From Hydractinia symbiolongicarpus (lineage: Eukaryota > Cnidaria > Hydrozoa > Anthoathecata > Hydractiniidae), in NCBI RefSeq assembly GCF_029227915.1, contig NC_079877.1, positions 8,000,001 through 8,064,000 on the forward strand: a DNA stretch of 64,000 bases. Direction: 5' to 3'. Within the stretch, counting starts at the first letter, position 1. Each line of letters starts with the position of its first letter. Below are positions 28,701 through 39,667 of this stretch, in pieces. Both the position numbers and the translations under genes were made by a program. Under the pieces are notes generated by a model that saw only the letters and a list, made by a program, of their open reading frames with translations, had not been told where the DNA came from and searched no databases.

Positions 28701-29218
28701 TTTATTGTGGGACCAATCCTATCCGTTATCGCGGGCTTAATAAATAGGAACAGTTTCAAAAACTACATTTCAATGACTTTCTAACAGTATCAATCCGTAT
28801 GACCTACAACGCTTGCGTCACAAATTAGTACCAACATGTACTTAGCGATATTTTTCTGATATTATTAGGTTGCATCACTTTTAACAGTTAAACGAATGAA
28901 TGTGGGACTTAATTGAGCTGATTTTGGACTGTGACCTTATAAATGTGATAAATGAGCCAATTTGTCTCGAAGGAATAACATTCTTCTTAGTTTGACATGA
29001 TTGCTGGATTTCAGAGATTACAATAGGCTCTGTGGTAGCGCTTTACCTAAAAATTTAGATAAATAAGTGTTTTTTTACTGTGGGATTAATCCTCGCCGTT
29101 AGCACGCGCCGAAAAAATAGAGGCATTCTGAAAAATTACATTTCATTGAAATTTTGGCGGCATCAATCCGTTAGAGTTACAACGGTTGCGTCACATATTC
29201 GTACCAACATGTATTTAG
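22720..29218. repeat. 19-monomer block, copy 2 (rearranged)
   Basis: Second copy of the 7-kb block. It matches the first at offset 7,080 up to 25097. There GAGACAAC is joined to ATCCCCACATG, removing about 240 bp, and a second jump near 25206 removes about one more monomer. The offset is then about 6,470 until about 27780, where one extra monomer is present, and about 6,840 until 29218, where similarity switches to another monomer type. Net changes are therefore whole-monomer gains and losses plus one part-monomer loss, as expected from unequal exchange or conversion. The AACAAGTATC variant near 21383 and 28224 supports the last segment. Confidence 0.8.
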
Positions 29219-32200
29219 CGATATTTTTCTGATTTTACTAGGTTGCATCGCTTTTAACAGTGAAACATTTGACTGTGGGACTTAATTGAACTGATTCTGC
29301 ACTGTGACCTGACAAGTGTGATAAATGAGACAACTGGACTCCAAGAAATAACATTCTTCTTAATTTGACATTATTGCCGGAACTCAGCGATTACACTAGG
29401 CGCTGTGCTAGCGCTTCATTTAAAAATTTAGATGATTAAGTCATTCTTTACTGTGGGACCAATACTAGCCGTTATCGCATGCTGAAGAAAGAGCGACAGT
29501 TTCAAAAACAACATCTCACTGACTTTCTAACGGTGTCAGTCCGTTTGAGTTACGACAGTTGGGTCACATATTCGTACCAACATGCATTTAGCGATATTTT
29601 TCTGATATTACTATATTGCATCGCTTTTAACAGTGAAACGATTGACTGTGGGACTTAATTGAACTGATTTTGGACTTTGACCTTGTAAATGTGATAAATG
29701 AGCCAGTTTGGCTACAAGAAATAACATTCTTCTTAATTTGACATGATTGCTGGAACTCAGCGATTGCACTGGGCGCTGTGGTAGCGTTTTATTTAAAAAT
29801 TAGGATTAATAAGTCATTTTTTACTGTTGGACCAATCCTAGCCGTTAGTTCGCGCTGAAGAAGTAGAGACAGTTTCAAAAACTACATTTCATCGACTTCT
29901 TGGCGGTATCAATCCATTTGAGTTACAACGGTTGCGTCACATATTCGTACCAATATGTATTTAGTGATATTTTTCCCATATAACTAAGTTATATCGCTTT
30001 TAACAGTGAAACGATTGACTGTGGGACTTAATTGAAATAACTTTGGACTGTGACCTGATAAATGTGATAAATGAGACAATTGGACTCCAAGAAATAACAT
30101 TCTTCTTAATTTGACATGATTGCTGGAATTCAGCGATTACATTAGGCTCTGTGGTAGGGCTTTATTTAAAAATTTAGATAAATAAGTCTTTTTCTACTGT
30201 GGGACCAATCCTGGCCGTTAGCACGCGCTGAATAAATAGGAACAGCTTCAAAGAATACATTTCATTGACTTTCTGACGGTATAAATCCGTTTGAGTTACA
30301 ACGGTTGCGTCACATATTCGTACCAACAAGTATTTAGTGATAGTATTCGGATGCTACTAGGTTGCATCGCTTTTAACAGTGAAAGGTTTGACTGTGGGAC
30401 TTAATTGAACTGATTTTGGACTTTGACCTTATAAATGTGATAAATGAGCCAGTTTGACTCAAGAAGTAACATTCCTCTTAACTTCACATCATTGCCAGAA
30501 CTCGGCGATTGCACTGGGCGCTGTGGTAGCATTTTATTTAAAAATTAAGATAAATTAGTCATTTTTTACTGTGGGACCAATCCCAGCAGTTAGTTCGCGC
30601 TGAAGAAATAAAGACAGTTTCAAAACCTACATTTCATCGACCTCTTGGCGGTATCAATCCGTTTGAGTTACAACGGTTGCGTCACATATTCGTACCAATA
30701 TGTATTTAGTGATATTTTTCCGATATAACTAAGTTATATCGCTTTTAACAGTGAAACGATTGACTCTGGGACTTAAGTGAAGTAACTTTGGACTGTGACC
30801 TTATAAATGTGATAAGTGAGCCAACAGGACCCCAAGAAGTATCATTCTTCTTTATTTGACATAATTGCCGGAACTCAGCGATTACACGAGGTGCAATGGC
30901 AGTGCTTCACTTAAAAATTTAGATAAATAAGTCATTTTGTACTGTGGGACCAATCCTAGCCGTTATCGCTTGCTGAAGAAATAGAGAAAAGTTCAAAAAC
31001 CACACTTCATTGCGTTTCTAACGGTGTCAGTCCGTTTAAGTTACAACAGTTGCGTCACATATACGTACCAACATGTATTTAGCGATATTTTTCTGATTTT
31101 ACTAGGTTGCATCGCTTTTAACAGTGAAACGACTGACTGTGGGACTTTATTGAACTAACTTTGGACTGTGACTTGATAAATGTGATTAATGTGACAATTG
31201 GACCCCAAGAAATATCATTCTTCTTAATTTGAAATGATTGCTGTAACTCAGCGATTATACTGGGCGCTGTGGTAGCGCTTTATATAAAAATTTATATAAA
31301 TAAGTCATTTTTTACTGTGGGACCAATCCTGGCCGTTAGCACGTGCTGAATAAATAGGAACAGTTTCCAAAACTACATTTCATTGATTTTCTAGCGGTAT
31401 AATTCCGTTTGAGTTACAACAGTTGGGTCACATATTCATACCAACATGTATTTAACGATATTTTTCTGATATTACTAGGTTGCATCGCTTTTAACAGTGA
31501 AACGATTGACTGTGGGACTTAATTGAACTAACTTTGGACTGTGACCTGACAAGTGTGATAAATGAGACAACTGGACTCCAAGAAATAACATTCTTCTTAA
31601 TTTGACATTATTGCCGGAACTCAGCGATTACAATAGGCGCTGTGCTAGCGCTTCATTTAAAAATTTAGATGATTAAGTCATTCTTTACTGTGGGACCAAT
31701 ACTAGCCGTTATCGCGTGCTGAAGGAATAAAGACAGTTTCAAAACCTACATTTCTTCGACTTTTTGGCAGTATCAATCCGTTTGAGTTACAACGGTTGCG
31801 TCACATATTCGTACCAATATGTATTTAGTGATATTTTTCCGATATAACTAAGTTATATCGCTTTTAACAGTGAAACGATTGACTCTGGGACTTAACTGAA
31901 GTAACTTTGGACTGTGACCTTATAAATGTGATAAGTGAGCCAACAGGACCCAAGAAGTATCATTCTTCTTTATTTAACATAATTGCCGGAACTCAGCGAT
32001 TATACTAGGTGCTATGGCAGTGCTTCACTTAAAAATTTAGATAAATAAGTCATTTTGTACTGTGGGACCAATCCTAGCCGTTATCGCTTGCTGAAGAAAT
32101 AGAGAAAAGTTCAAAAACCACACTTCATTGACTTTCTAACGGTGTCAGTCCGTTTAAGTTACAACAGTTGCGTCACATATACGTACCAACATGTATTTAG

Positions 32201-34069
32201 CGATATTTTTCTGATTTTACTAGGTTGCATCGCTTTTAACAGTGAAACGTTTGACTGTGGGACTTAATTGAACTGATTCTGGACTGTGACCTTATAAATG
32301 TAATAAATCAGACAATTGGACTCCAACGAAAAACTTTTTCTTAATTTGACATGATTGCTGAAACTCAGGGATTATACTGGGCGTTGTGGTAGCTCTTTAT
32401 TTAAAAATTTAGATAAGTAAGCCATTTTTTATTGTGGGACCAATCCTAGCCGTTATCGCGGGCTTAATAAATAGGAACAGTTTCAAAAACTACATTTCAT
32501 TGACTTTCTAACAGTATCAATCCGTATGACCTACAACGCTTGCGTCACAAATTAGTACCAACATGTACTTAGCGATATTTTTCTGATATTATTAGGTTGC
32601 ATCACTTTTAACAGTGAAACGACTGACTGTGGGACTTTATTGAACTAACTTTGGACTGTGACTTGATAAATGTGATTAATGTGACAATTGGACCCCAAGA
32701 AATATCATTCTTCTTAATTTGAAATGATTGCTGTAACTCAGCGATTATACTGGGCGCTGTGGTAGCGCTTTATTTAAAAATTTAGATAAATAAGTCATTT
32801 TTTACTGTGGGACCAATCCTGGCCGTTAGCACGTGCTGAATAAATAGGAACAGTTTCCAAAACTACATTTCATTGATTTTCTAGCGGTATAATTCCGTTT
32901 GAGTTACAACAGTTGGGTCACATATTCATACCAACATGTATTTAACGATATTTTTCTGATATTACTAGGTTCGATCGCTTTTAACAGTGAAACGATTGAC
33001 TGTGGGACTTTATTGAACTAACTTTGGACTGTGACTTGATAAATGTGATTAATGTGACAATTGGACCCCAAGAAATAACATTCTTCTTAATTTGACATTA
33101 TTGCCGGAACTCAGCGATTACAATAGGCGCTGTGCTAGCGCTTCATTTAAAAATTTAGATGATTAAGTCATTCTTTACTGTGGGACCAATACTAGCCGTT
33201 ATCGCGTGCTGAAGAAAGAGCGACAGTTTCAAAAACTACATCTCACTGACTTTCTAACGGTGTCAGTCCGTTTGAGTTACGACTGTTGGGTCACATATTC
33301 GTACCAACATGCATTTAGCGACATTTTCTGATATTACTATATTGCATCGCTTTTAACAGTGAAACGATTGACTGTGGGACTTAATTGAACTGATTTTGGA
33401 CTTTAACCTTGTAAATGTGATAAATGAGCCAGTTTGGCTACAAGAAATAACATTCTTCTTAATTTGACATGATTGCCGGAACTCAGGGATTGCACTGGCC
33501 TTGGGGTAGCGCTTAATTTAAAAATTAAGATAAAAAATTCAGTTTTTACTGTGGGACCATGCCTAGCCGTTAGCGCGCGCTGAAGAAATAGAGACAGTTT
33601 CAAATACTACATTTCACTGACTTTCTAACGGTGTCAGTCCATTTGCGTTACAACAGTTGGGTCACATATTCATACCAACATGTATTTAACGATATTTTTC
33701 CAATATAACTAAGTTATATCGCTTTTAACAGTGAAACGATTGACTGTGGGACTTAATTGAACTAACTTTGGACTGTGACCTGATAAATGTGATAAATGAG
33801 ACAACTGGACTCCAAGAAATAACATTCTTCTTAATTTGAAATTATTGCCGGAACTCAGCGATTACACTAGGCGCTGTGCTAGCGCTTCATTTAAAAATTT
33901 AGATGATTAAGTCATTCTTTACTGTGGGACCAATACTAGCCGTTATCGCATGCTGAAGAAAGAGCGACAGTTTCAAAAACTACATCTCACTGACTTTCTA
34001 ACGGTGTCAGTCCGTTTGAGTTACGACAGTTGGGTCACATATTCGTACCAACATGCATTTAGCGATATT
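29219..34069. repeat. Mosaic satellite block before the Helitron
   Basis: About 13 monomers that mix the types of the preceding 7-kb blocks. A 4-monomer echo is visible: GACTGACTGTGGGACTTTAT at 31129 and 32619 (offset 1,490), continuing through CAGTTTCCAAAACTAC and the ATTCATACCAAC region and, after a short patch of other sequence near 33040, through TTACAATAGGCGCTGTGC at 31627 and 33117. The last unit carries GTTACGACAGTTGGG and CATGCATTTAGCGATA, the monomer type into which the Helitron inserted. Uninterrupted members of that type lie near 29580, 33310, 58350, 59840 and 63190. Confidence 0.82.
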
Positions 34070-34105
34070 TCTCTTTAATAATAGCCGTATTCTGTCTGTG
34101 TGTCC
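34070..34105 (+). other. Helitron 5' terminus
   Basis: The element starts TCTCTTTAATAATAGCCG and runs into a CTGTCTGTGTGTCCGCG stretch. The 5' TC dinucleotide, an A/T-rich first 15 bases and a following TGTC-rich run resemble many animal Helitron 5' ends; that resemblance is from memory of the family. The start is fixed at 34070 because removing 34070-35738 leaves the normal five-T target, GCGATATTTTTCTG. If the original target had four Ts, one T would be duplicated instead. Confidence 0.75.
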
Positions 34106-34277
34106 GCGAGAGCCGCGTCCCGTAACGGAATCACGAAATTTTCAGAATGCGCACGAATATCAAATGCGATATATTTTTACCGACTTTGTTTTGACGGCTC
34201 GCGCGTGGAATACCATTCACAACGCCTGATTCTTAAAAAAAAACCCAAGATTTTCGCGACCAGAAAGAATCCAAGAT

Positions 34278-34310
34278 CTTCGCGGAACGAAGGCCATTTT
34301 GATAATGGTC
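34278..34310. other. Two adjoining small hairpins in the Helitron left half
   Basis: CTTCG (34278-34282) pairs with CGAAG (34288-34292) around CGGAA. Immediately after, GGCCATT (34292-34298) pairs with AATGGTC (34304-34310) around TTGAT, with one G-T wobble. They share base 34292, so only one can form fully at a time. Just upstream CCAAGATTTTCGCG and CCAAGATCTTCGCG form an imperfect direct repeat. The role is unknown. Confidence 0.55.
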
Positions 34311-34496
34311 GTGTTTGTCGTCAGTGTGTGAGGTTTGTAGGCCTGTTTGATTTTTTTATCTTCTAAAAGCCTTATATATTTGTAATATTTGTTTTCTGTT
34401 TGTTTTCAATGTTAGGATAAATATATTGTCACGTTTTTTAGCCACGTACAGATCTTAAACGCACCAGTTTTAGGATGCTTGGCTAGGAACGAAGAT

Positions 34497-34525
34497 TAGC
34501 TAGCTATAGCTACTAGCTAGCTAGA
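34497..34525. repeat. TAGC-rich near-palindrome inside the Helitron
   Basis: TAGCTAGC TATAGC TAC TAGCTAGC: a short patch of TAGC units whose reverse complement is almost the same sequence. Related patches lie at 34608-34616 and 34698-34718. It is a simple repeat within the element, with possible hairpin formation. No function is assigned. Confidence 0.7.
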
Positions 34526-34738
34526 GCCTCACTTATTGCTATTCTGTTTGGTATAAGAGCTTTTTATCCTAGCCAACATTTATTTTTATGTTGAGGCTGT
34601 GGCTATTTAGCTAGCTCCTTAAAAAGTGAAAGTATAAAAATGCAGTTTGGCTACAACAATATTCTTAAGCAATACATAATTTTTATGCTAAATGCAGTTA
34701 GCTAGCTAGGTATAGCTACATATTTTATTATTTTTCTG

Positions 34739-35060
34739 CAAACTTTTTCTGCAAATGAAATGGCTGAGCGATTGTTTTGGCTGGACGAGTAACGACAGGC
34801 TGTTCCCTGTGTTTTTATTTAAACTGAAGTTGCAATGAACATTTTTGGAAAGGGGTAATACGCCTTATGCGCCTGTTCAACTGTGTTTAACTGTACTAAG
34901 CAGTTAGCCCAGTGTTTAAAACAGACTGTTTTTTGTAAAACGCTGTTACGCCTATGGGCATGTGCAACACCGTTTAACTGTATATACTAAGGTCAGCCCA
35001 CCACTGTGACAATTAATATTTAAACTTTCTTAGGAATCACGCCTGGACAAACCGCTCAGC
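34739..35060 (+). repeat. Diverged older copies of the Helitron internal repeat
   Basis: Upstream of the two clear units the same words return in weaker form. TGCAAATGAAATGG followed by GAGCGATTGTTTTGGC and GAGTAACGAC (34750-34795) resembles GCAAAATGAAAT, GACGATTGTTTTTGC and GAGTAACAAC at 35431-35480. TTTAACTGTACTAAGCAGTT with AGCCCAGTGT (34887-34914) and a shorter piece near 34963-35000 resemble the start of the unit. This suggests three or four ancestral units, the left ones decayed or partly deleted. Confidence 0.6.
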
Positions 35061-35104
35061 CCTGTGTCTGCGAGAAAGTTTTTTTCAAAAGGGTATTATT
35101 CCTA

Positions 35105-35590
35105 TACGCTGTACAACACGGTTTAACTGTACTAAGCGCTCAGCCCAGTGTCAAGATTAATTTTTTAACTTTTAAAAAGACTTTTCCACAAAATAAAATA
35201 ATATTGACCGATTGTTTTAGCTATGACAGTGTAACAACGGTTTGTAAACTCTGTTTTCATATCAGCTATTGTTGCGGGAAAGTATATAATTTAAAAAAAA
35301 TATGTTACAGTCGCACACTATAATGGTGTATGCGCTTAACTTGATTTACGCCTGTGCAACACGGTTTAACTGTACTAAGCGTTCAGCTCAGTATCACAAG
35401 TAATTTTTTAACTTGCGCAAAAAGTTATTCCGCAAAATGAAATAAAATTGACGATTGTTTTTGCTATGATGGAGTAACAACACTTTGTAAACTCTGTTTT
35501 TATATCAGTTATCGTTGCAAGAAAGTTATTTTTTGAAAAATATGTTACAGTCGCACACTATAATGGTGTATGCGCTTCAAATGATTAACG
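35105..35590 (+). repeat. Helitron internal tandem repeat (~243 bp, two clear copies)
   Basis: Two consecutive units share the same word order at an offset of 240-244 bp. ACGGTTTAACTGTACTAAGC is at 35118 and 35361, ATTGAC(C)GATTGTTTT at 35203 and 35447, and a 36-base block beginning ATGTTACAGTCGCACACTAT is at 35302 and 35542. The last block is identical, while the parts between differ by small indels. Internal tandem repeats are common in non-autonomous Helitrons and can expand into satellites. Confidence 0.82.
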
Positions 35591-35704
35591 ACATACTGTA
35601 TACCTGTACTAAAGCGCTCCACCTGATCGTGTGGGACAGTTTACGGCTCTTATTAAGCGCTCCACAGAGTGTTCAATGCCGGATCACACCTTTACTTGTG
35701 GCTT

Positions 35705-35728
35705 AACCCGGCGTTTCGACGCCGGGTT
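35705..35728 (+). other. Helitron 3' hairpin
   Basis: A perfect stem pairs AACCCGGCGT (35705-35714) with ACGCCGGGTT (35719-35728), 10 bp closed by a TTCG loop. It is far more GC-rich than its surroundings. It ends 10 nt before the terminal CTAG at 35735-35738. In Helitrons this hairpin is the 3' signal for ending rolling-circle transfer. Although it looks like a bacterial terminator, the setting makes that reading wrong. Confidence 0.88.
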
Positions 35729-35738
35729 TCCGGGCTAG

Positions 35739-36483
35739 TTTCTGATATTACTATATTGCATCGCTTTTAACAGTGAAACGATTGACTGTGGGACTTAATT
35801 GAACTGATTTTGGACTTTGACCTTGTAAATGTGATAAATGAGCTAGTTTGACTCAAGAAGTAACATTCTTCTTAACTTCACATCATTGCCGAAACTCGGC
35901 GATTGCACTGGGCGCTGTGGTAGCGTTTTATTTAAAAATTAAGATAAATTAGTCATTTTTTACTGTGGGACCAATCCCAGCAGTTAGCTCGCGCTGAAGA
36001 AATAAAGACAGTTTCAAAACCTACATTTCATCGACTTTCTTACGGTATCAATCCGTTTGAGTTACAACGGTTGCGTCACATATTCGTACCAATATGTATT
36101 TAGTGATATTTTTCCGATATAACTAAGTTATATCGCTTTTAACAGTGAAACGATTGAGTCTGGAACTTAACTGAAGTAACTTTGGACTGTGACCTTATAA
36201 ATGTGATAAGCGAGCCAACAGGACCCCAAGAAGTATCATTCTTCTTTATTTGACATAATTGCCGGAACTCAGCGATTACACTAGGTGCTATGGCAGTGCC
36301 TCACTTAAAAATTTAGATAAATAAGTCATTTTGTACTGTGGGACCAATCCTAGCCGTTATCGCTTGCTGAAGAATTAGAGAAAAGTTCAAAAACCACACT
36401 TCATTGAGTTTCTAACGGTGTCAGTCCGTTTAAGTTACAACAGTTGCGTCACATATACGTACCAACATGTATTTAGCGATATT
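35739..36483. repeat. Satellite monomers right of the Helitron
   Basis: Two monomers in the same phase as those left of the insertion. The first completes the split unit. The next carry GGCAGTGCCTCAC and TCGCTTGCTGAAGAATTAGAG, close to the type at 30890-31000. Nothing else is present. Confidence 0.85.
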
Positions 36484-39400
36484 TTTCTGATATTACTAGG
36501 TTGCATTGCTTTTAACAGTGAAACGAATGAATGTGGGACTTAATTGAGCTGATTTTGGACTGTGACCTTATAAATTTTATATGTGAGACAATTGGACTCC
36601 TAGAAATAACATTCTTCTTAATTTGACATGATTGCCGGAACTCAGCGATTACACTGGGCGCTGTGGTAGCGCTTCATTTAAAAATTCAGATAAATAAGTC
36701 AATTTTTACTGTGGGACCAATCCTAGCCGTTAGATCATGCTGAAGAAGTAGAGACAGTTTCCAAAACTACATTTCATTGATTTTCTAGCGGTATAATTCC
36801 GTTTGAGTTACAACGGTTGCGTCACATATTCGTACCAACAAGTATTTAGTGATAGTATTCGGATATAACTAAGTTATATCGCTTTTAACAGTGAAACGAT
36901 TGACTCTGGGACTTAACTGAAGTAACTTTGGACTGTGACCTTATAAATGTGATAAGTGAGCCAACAGGACCCCAAGAAGTATCATTCTTCTTTATTTGAC
37001 ATAATTGCCGGAACTCAGCGATTACACTAGGTGCTATGGCAGTGCTTCACTTAAAAATTTAGATAAATAAGTCATTTTGTACTGTGGGACCAATCCTAGC
37101 CGTTATCGCTTGCTGAAGAAATAGAAAAAATTTTAAAAACCACACTTCATTGACTTTCTAACAGTGTCAGTCCGTTTAAGTTACAACAGTTGCGTCACAT
37201 ATACGTACCAACATGTATTTAGCGATATTTTTCTGATTTTACTAGGTTGCATCGCTTTTAACAGTGAAACGTTTGACTGTGGGACTTAATTGAACTGATT
37301 CTGGACTGTGACCTTATAAATGTAATAAATTAGACAATTGGACTCCAACGAAAAACACTTTTCTTAATTTGACATGATTGCTGAAACTCAGGGAATATAC
37401 TGGGCGTTGTGGTAGCTCTTTATTTAAAAATTTAGATAAGTAAGCCATTTTTTATTGTGGGACCAATCCTAGCCGTTATCGCGGGCTTAATAAATAGGAA
37501 CAGTTTCAAAAACTACATTTCATTGAATTTCTAACAGTATCAACCCGTATGATCTACAACGCTTGCGTCACAAAGTAGTGCCAACATGTACTTAGCGATA
37601 TTTTTCTGATATTATTAGGTTGCATCATTTTAACAGTGACACGACTGACTGTGGGACTTTATTGAACTAACTTTGGACTGTGACTTGATAAATGTGATTA
37701 ATGAGACAATTGGACCCCAAGAAATATCATTCTTCTTAATTTGAAATGATTTCTGTAACTCAGCGATTATACTGGGCGCTGTGGTAGCGCTTTATTTAAA
37801 AATTTAGATAGTCATTTTTTACTGTGGGACCAATCCTGGCCGTTAACACGTGCTGAATAAATAGGAACAGTTTCCAAAACTACATTTCATTGATTTTCTA
37901 GCGGTATAATTCCGTTTGAGTTACAACGGTTGCGTCACATATTCCTACCAACATGTATTTAGCGATTTTTTTCTGATATTACTAGGTTGCATTGCTTTTA
38001 ACAGTGAAACGAATGAATGTGGGACTTAATTGAGCTGATTTTGGACTGTGACCTTATAAATTTTATATGTGAGACAATTGGACTCCTAGAAATAACATTC
38101 TTCTTAATTTGACATGATTGCCGGAACTCAGCGATTACACTGGGCGCTGTGGTAGCGCTTCATTTAAAAATTCAGATAAATAAGTCAATTTTTACTGTGG
38201 GACCAATCCTAGCCGTTAGATCATGCTGAAGAAGTAGAGACAGTTTCCAAAACTACATTTCATTGATTTTCTAGCGGTATAATTCCGTTTGAGTTACAAC
38301 GGTTGCGTCACATATTCGTACCAACAAGTATTTAGTGATAGTATTCGGATATAACTAAGTTATATCGCTTTTAACAGTGAAACGATTGACTCTGGGACTT
38401 AACTGAAGTAACTTTGGACTGTGACCTTATAAATGTGATAAGTGAGCCAACAGGACCCCAAGAAGTATCATTCTTCTTTATTTGACATAATTGCCGGAAC
38501 TCAGCGATTACACTAGGTGCTATGGCAGTGCTTCACTTAAAAATTTAGATAAATAAGTCATTTTGTACTGTGGGACCAATCCTAGCCGTTATCGCTTGCT
38601 GAAGAAATAGAAAAAATTTTAAAAACCACACTTCATTGACTTTCTAACAGTGTCAGTCCGTTTAAGTTACAACAGTTGCGTCACATATACGTACCAACAT
38701 GTATTTAGCGATATTTTTCTGATTTTACTAGGTTGCATCGCTTTTAACAGTGAAACGTTTGACTGTGGGACTTAATTGAACTGATTCTGGACTGTGACCT
38801 TATAAATGTAATAAATTAGACAATTGGACTCCAACGAAAAACACTTTTCTTAATTTGACATGATTGCTGAAACTCAGGGAATATACTGGGCGTTGTGGTA
38901 GCTCTTTATTTAAAAATTTAGATAAGTAAGCCATTTTTTATTGTGGGACCAATCCTAGCCGTTATCGCGGGCTTAATAAATAGGAACAGTTTCAAAAACT
39001 ACATTTCATTGAATTTCTAACAGTATCAACCCGTATGATCTACAACGCTTGCGTCACAAAGTAGTGCCAACATGTACTTAGCGATATTTTTCTGATATTA
39101 TTAGGTTGCATCATTTTAACAGTGACACGACTGACTGTGGGACTTTATTGAACTAACTTTGGACTGTGACTTGATAAATGTGATTAATGAGACAATTGGA
39201 CCCCAAGAAATATCATTCTTCTTAATTTGAAATGATTTCTGTAACTCAGCGATTATACTGGGCGCTGTGGTAGCGCTTTATTTAAAAATTTAGATAGTCA
39301 TTTTTTACTGTGGGACCAATCCTGGCCGTTAACACGTGCTGAATAAATAGGAACAGTTTCCAAAACTACATTTCATTGATTTTCTAGCGGTATAATTCCG

Positions 39401-39667
39401 TTTGAGTTACAACGGTTGCGTCACATATTCCTACCAACATGTATTTAGCGATTTTTTTCTGATATTACTAGGTTGCATTGCTTTTAACAGTGAAACGAAT
39501 GAATGTGGGACTTAATTGAGCTGATTTTGGACTGTGACCTTATAAATTTTATATGTGAGACAATTGGACTCCTAGAAATAACATTCTTCTTAATTTGACA
39601 TGATTGCCGGAAATCAGCGATTACACTGGGCGCTGTGGTAGCGCTTCATTTAAAAATTCAGATAAAT
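36482..39667. repeat. 4-monomer tandem duplication, two full copies plus part of a third
   Basis: Copy 1 is 36482-37967, copy 2 is 37968-39453, and a third copy continues for about 214 bp. The offset is 1,486 bp, four monomers. Line-by-line reading found no difference between copies 1 and 2. They share unusual variants not seen elsewhere in the window: AATTTAGATAGTCATT (a 5-base loss) at 37801 and 39287, GTGACACGACTG near 37636 and 39122, CAAAGTAGTGCC near 37570 and 39056, and GAAATGATTTCTG near 37743 and 39229. Left of copy 1 and right of the partial third copy the sequence switches to other monomer types. Either this is the youngest duplication here or a repeated stretch introduced in assembly. 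Confidence 0.88.

Larger units (their letters stand above)
1..34069. repeat. Satellite array, left arm (~373-bp monomer)
   Basis: Continuous head-to-tail tandem repeat with no interruption. Landmarks such as CTTTTAACAGTGAAACGA, GCGTCACATATTCG and TTTGACATGATTGC recur about every 373 bp in one orientation only, for example AT-rich monomer starts at 2611, 2984 and 3357. That gives about 91 monomers. Neighbouring monomers differ at many positions, while distant ones can be nearly identical, so the array has higher-order structure rather than being homogenised unit by unit. Reading frames are broken throughout by stops, and the few short open frames are by-products of the repeat. The array starts before base 1, so its true edge is not seen. 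Large single-orientation satellites of this kind are usual in centromeric or other heterochromatin; that location is inferred. Confidence 0.98.
34070..35738 (+). mobile_element. Non-autonomous Helitron
   Basis: A 1,669-bp insertion that breaks one satellite monomer. It begins TCTCTTTAATAATAGCCG and ends GGGCTAG. A perfect hairpin with a TTCG loop ends exactly 10 nt before the 3' end. 5' TC, 3' CTRR and a subterminal 3' hairpin are the defining marks of Helitrons, rolling-circle DNA transposons that make no target duplication. Joining the flanks, GCGATATT plus TTTCTGATATT, rebuilds the uninterrupted monomer seen at 29584 and 59840. No replication-initiator or helicase motif is present and open frames are short, so it must depend on a full-length relative for movement. 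The interior holds TAGC-rich patches and a tandem repeat of about 243 bp. The left half includes short hairpins near 34278-34310. Possible captured host sequence cannot be judged here. Confidence 0.88.

Noticed and set aside
32968-32985. GGTTCGATCGC as a Pol III B box
   Set aside because: It is a single-monomer variant of GGTTGCATCGC with no matching A box. Other monomers lack it.
1-34069. CRISPR array
   Set aside because: Repeats are about 373 bp, directly adjacent and without unique spacers, so this is satellite DNA.
34100-34366. 88-codon open frame in the Helitron left half
   Set aside because: No recognisable domain or start context. It covers hairpins and a direct repeat of the element, and frames of this length are expected by chance in 1.7 kb.
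35515-35706. 63-codon open frame near the Helitron 3' end
   Set aside because: It overlaps the tandem repeat unit, and its stop falls just before the 3' hairpin by chance. There is no similarity to Rep, helicase or any family I know.
35705-35728. Bacterial rho-independent terminator
   Set aside because: The GC-rich stem is not followed by a T-run, and its position 10 nt from CTAG at the edge of an insertion fits a Helitron end.
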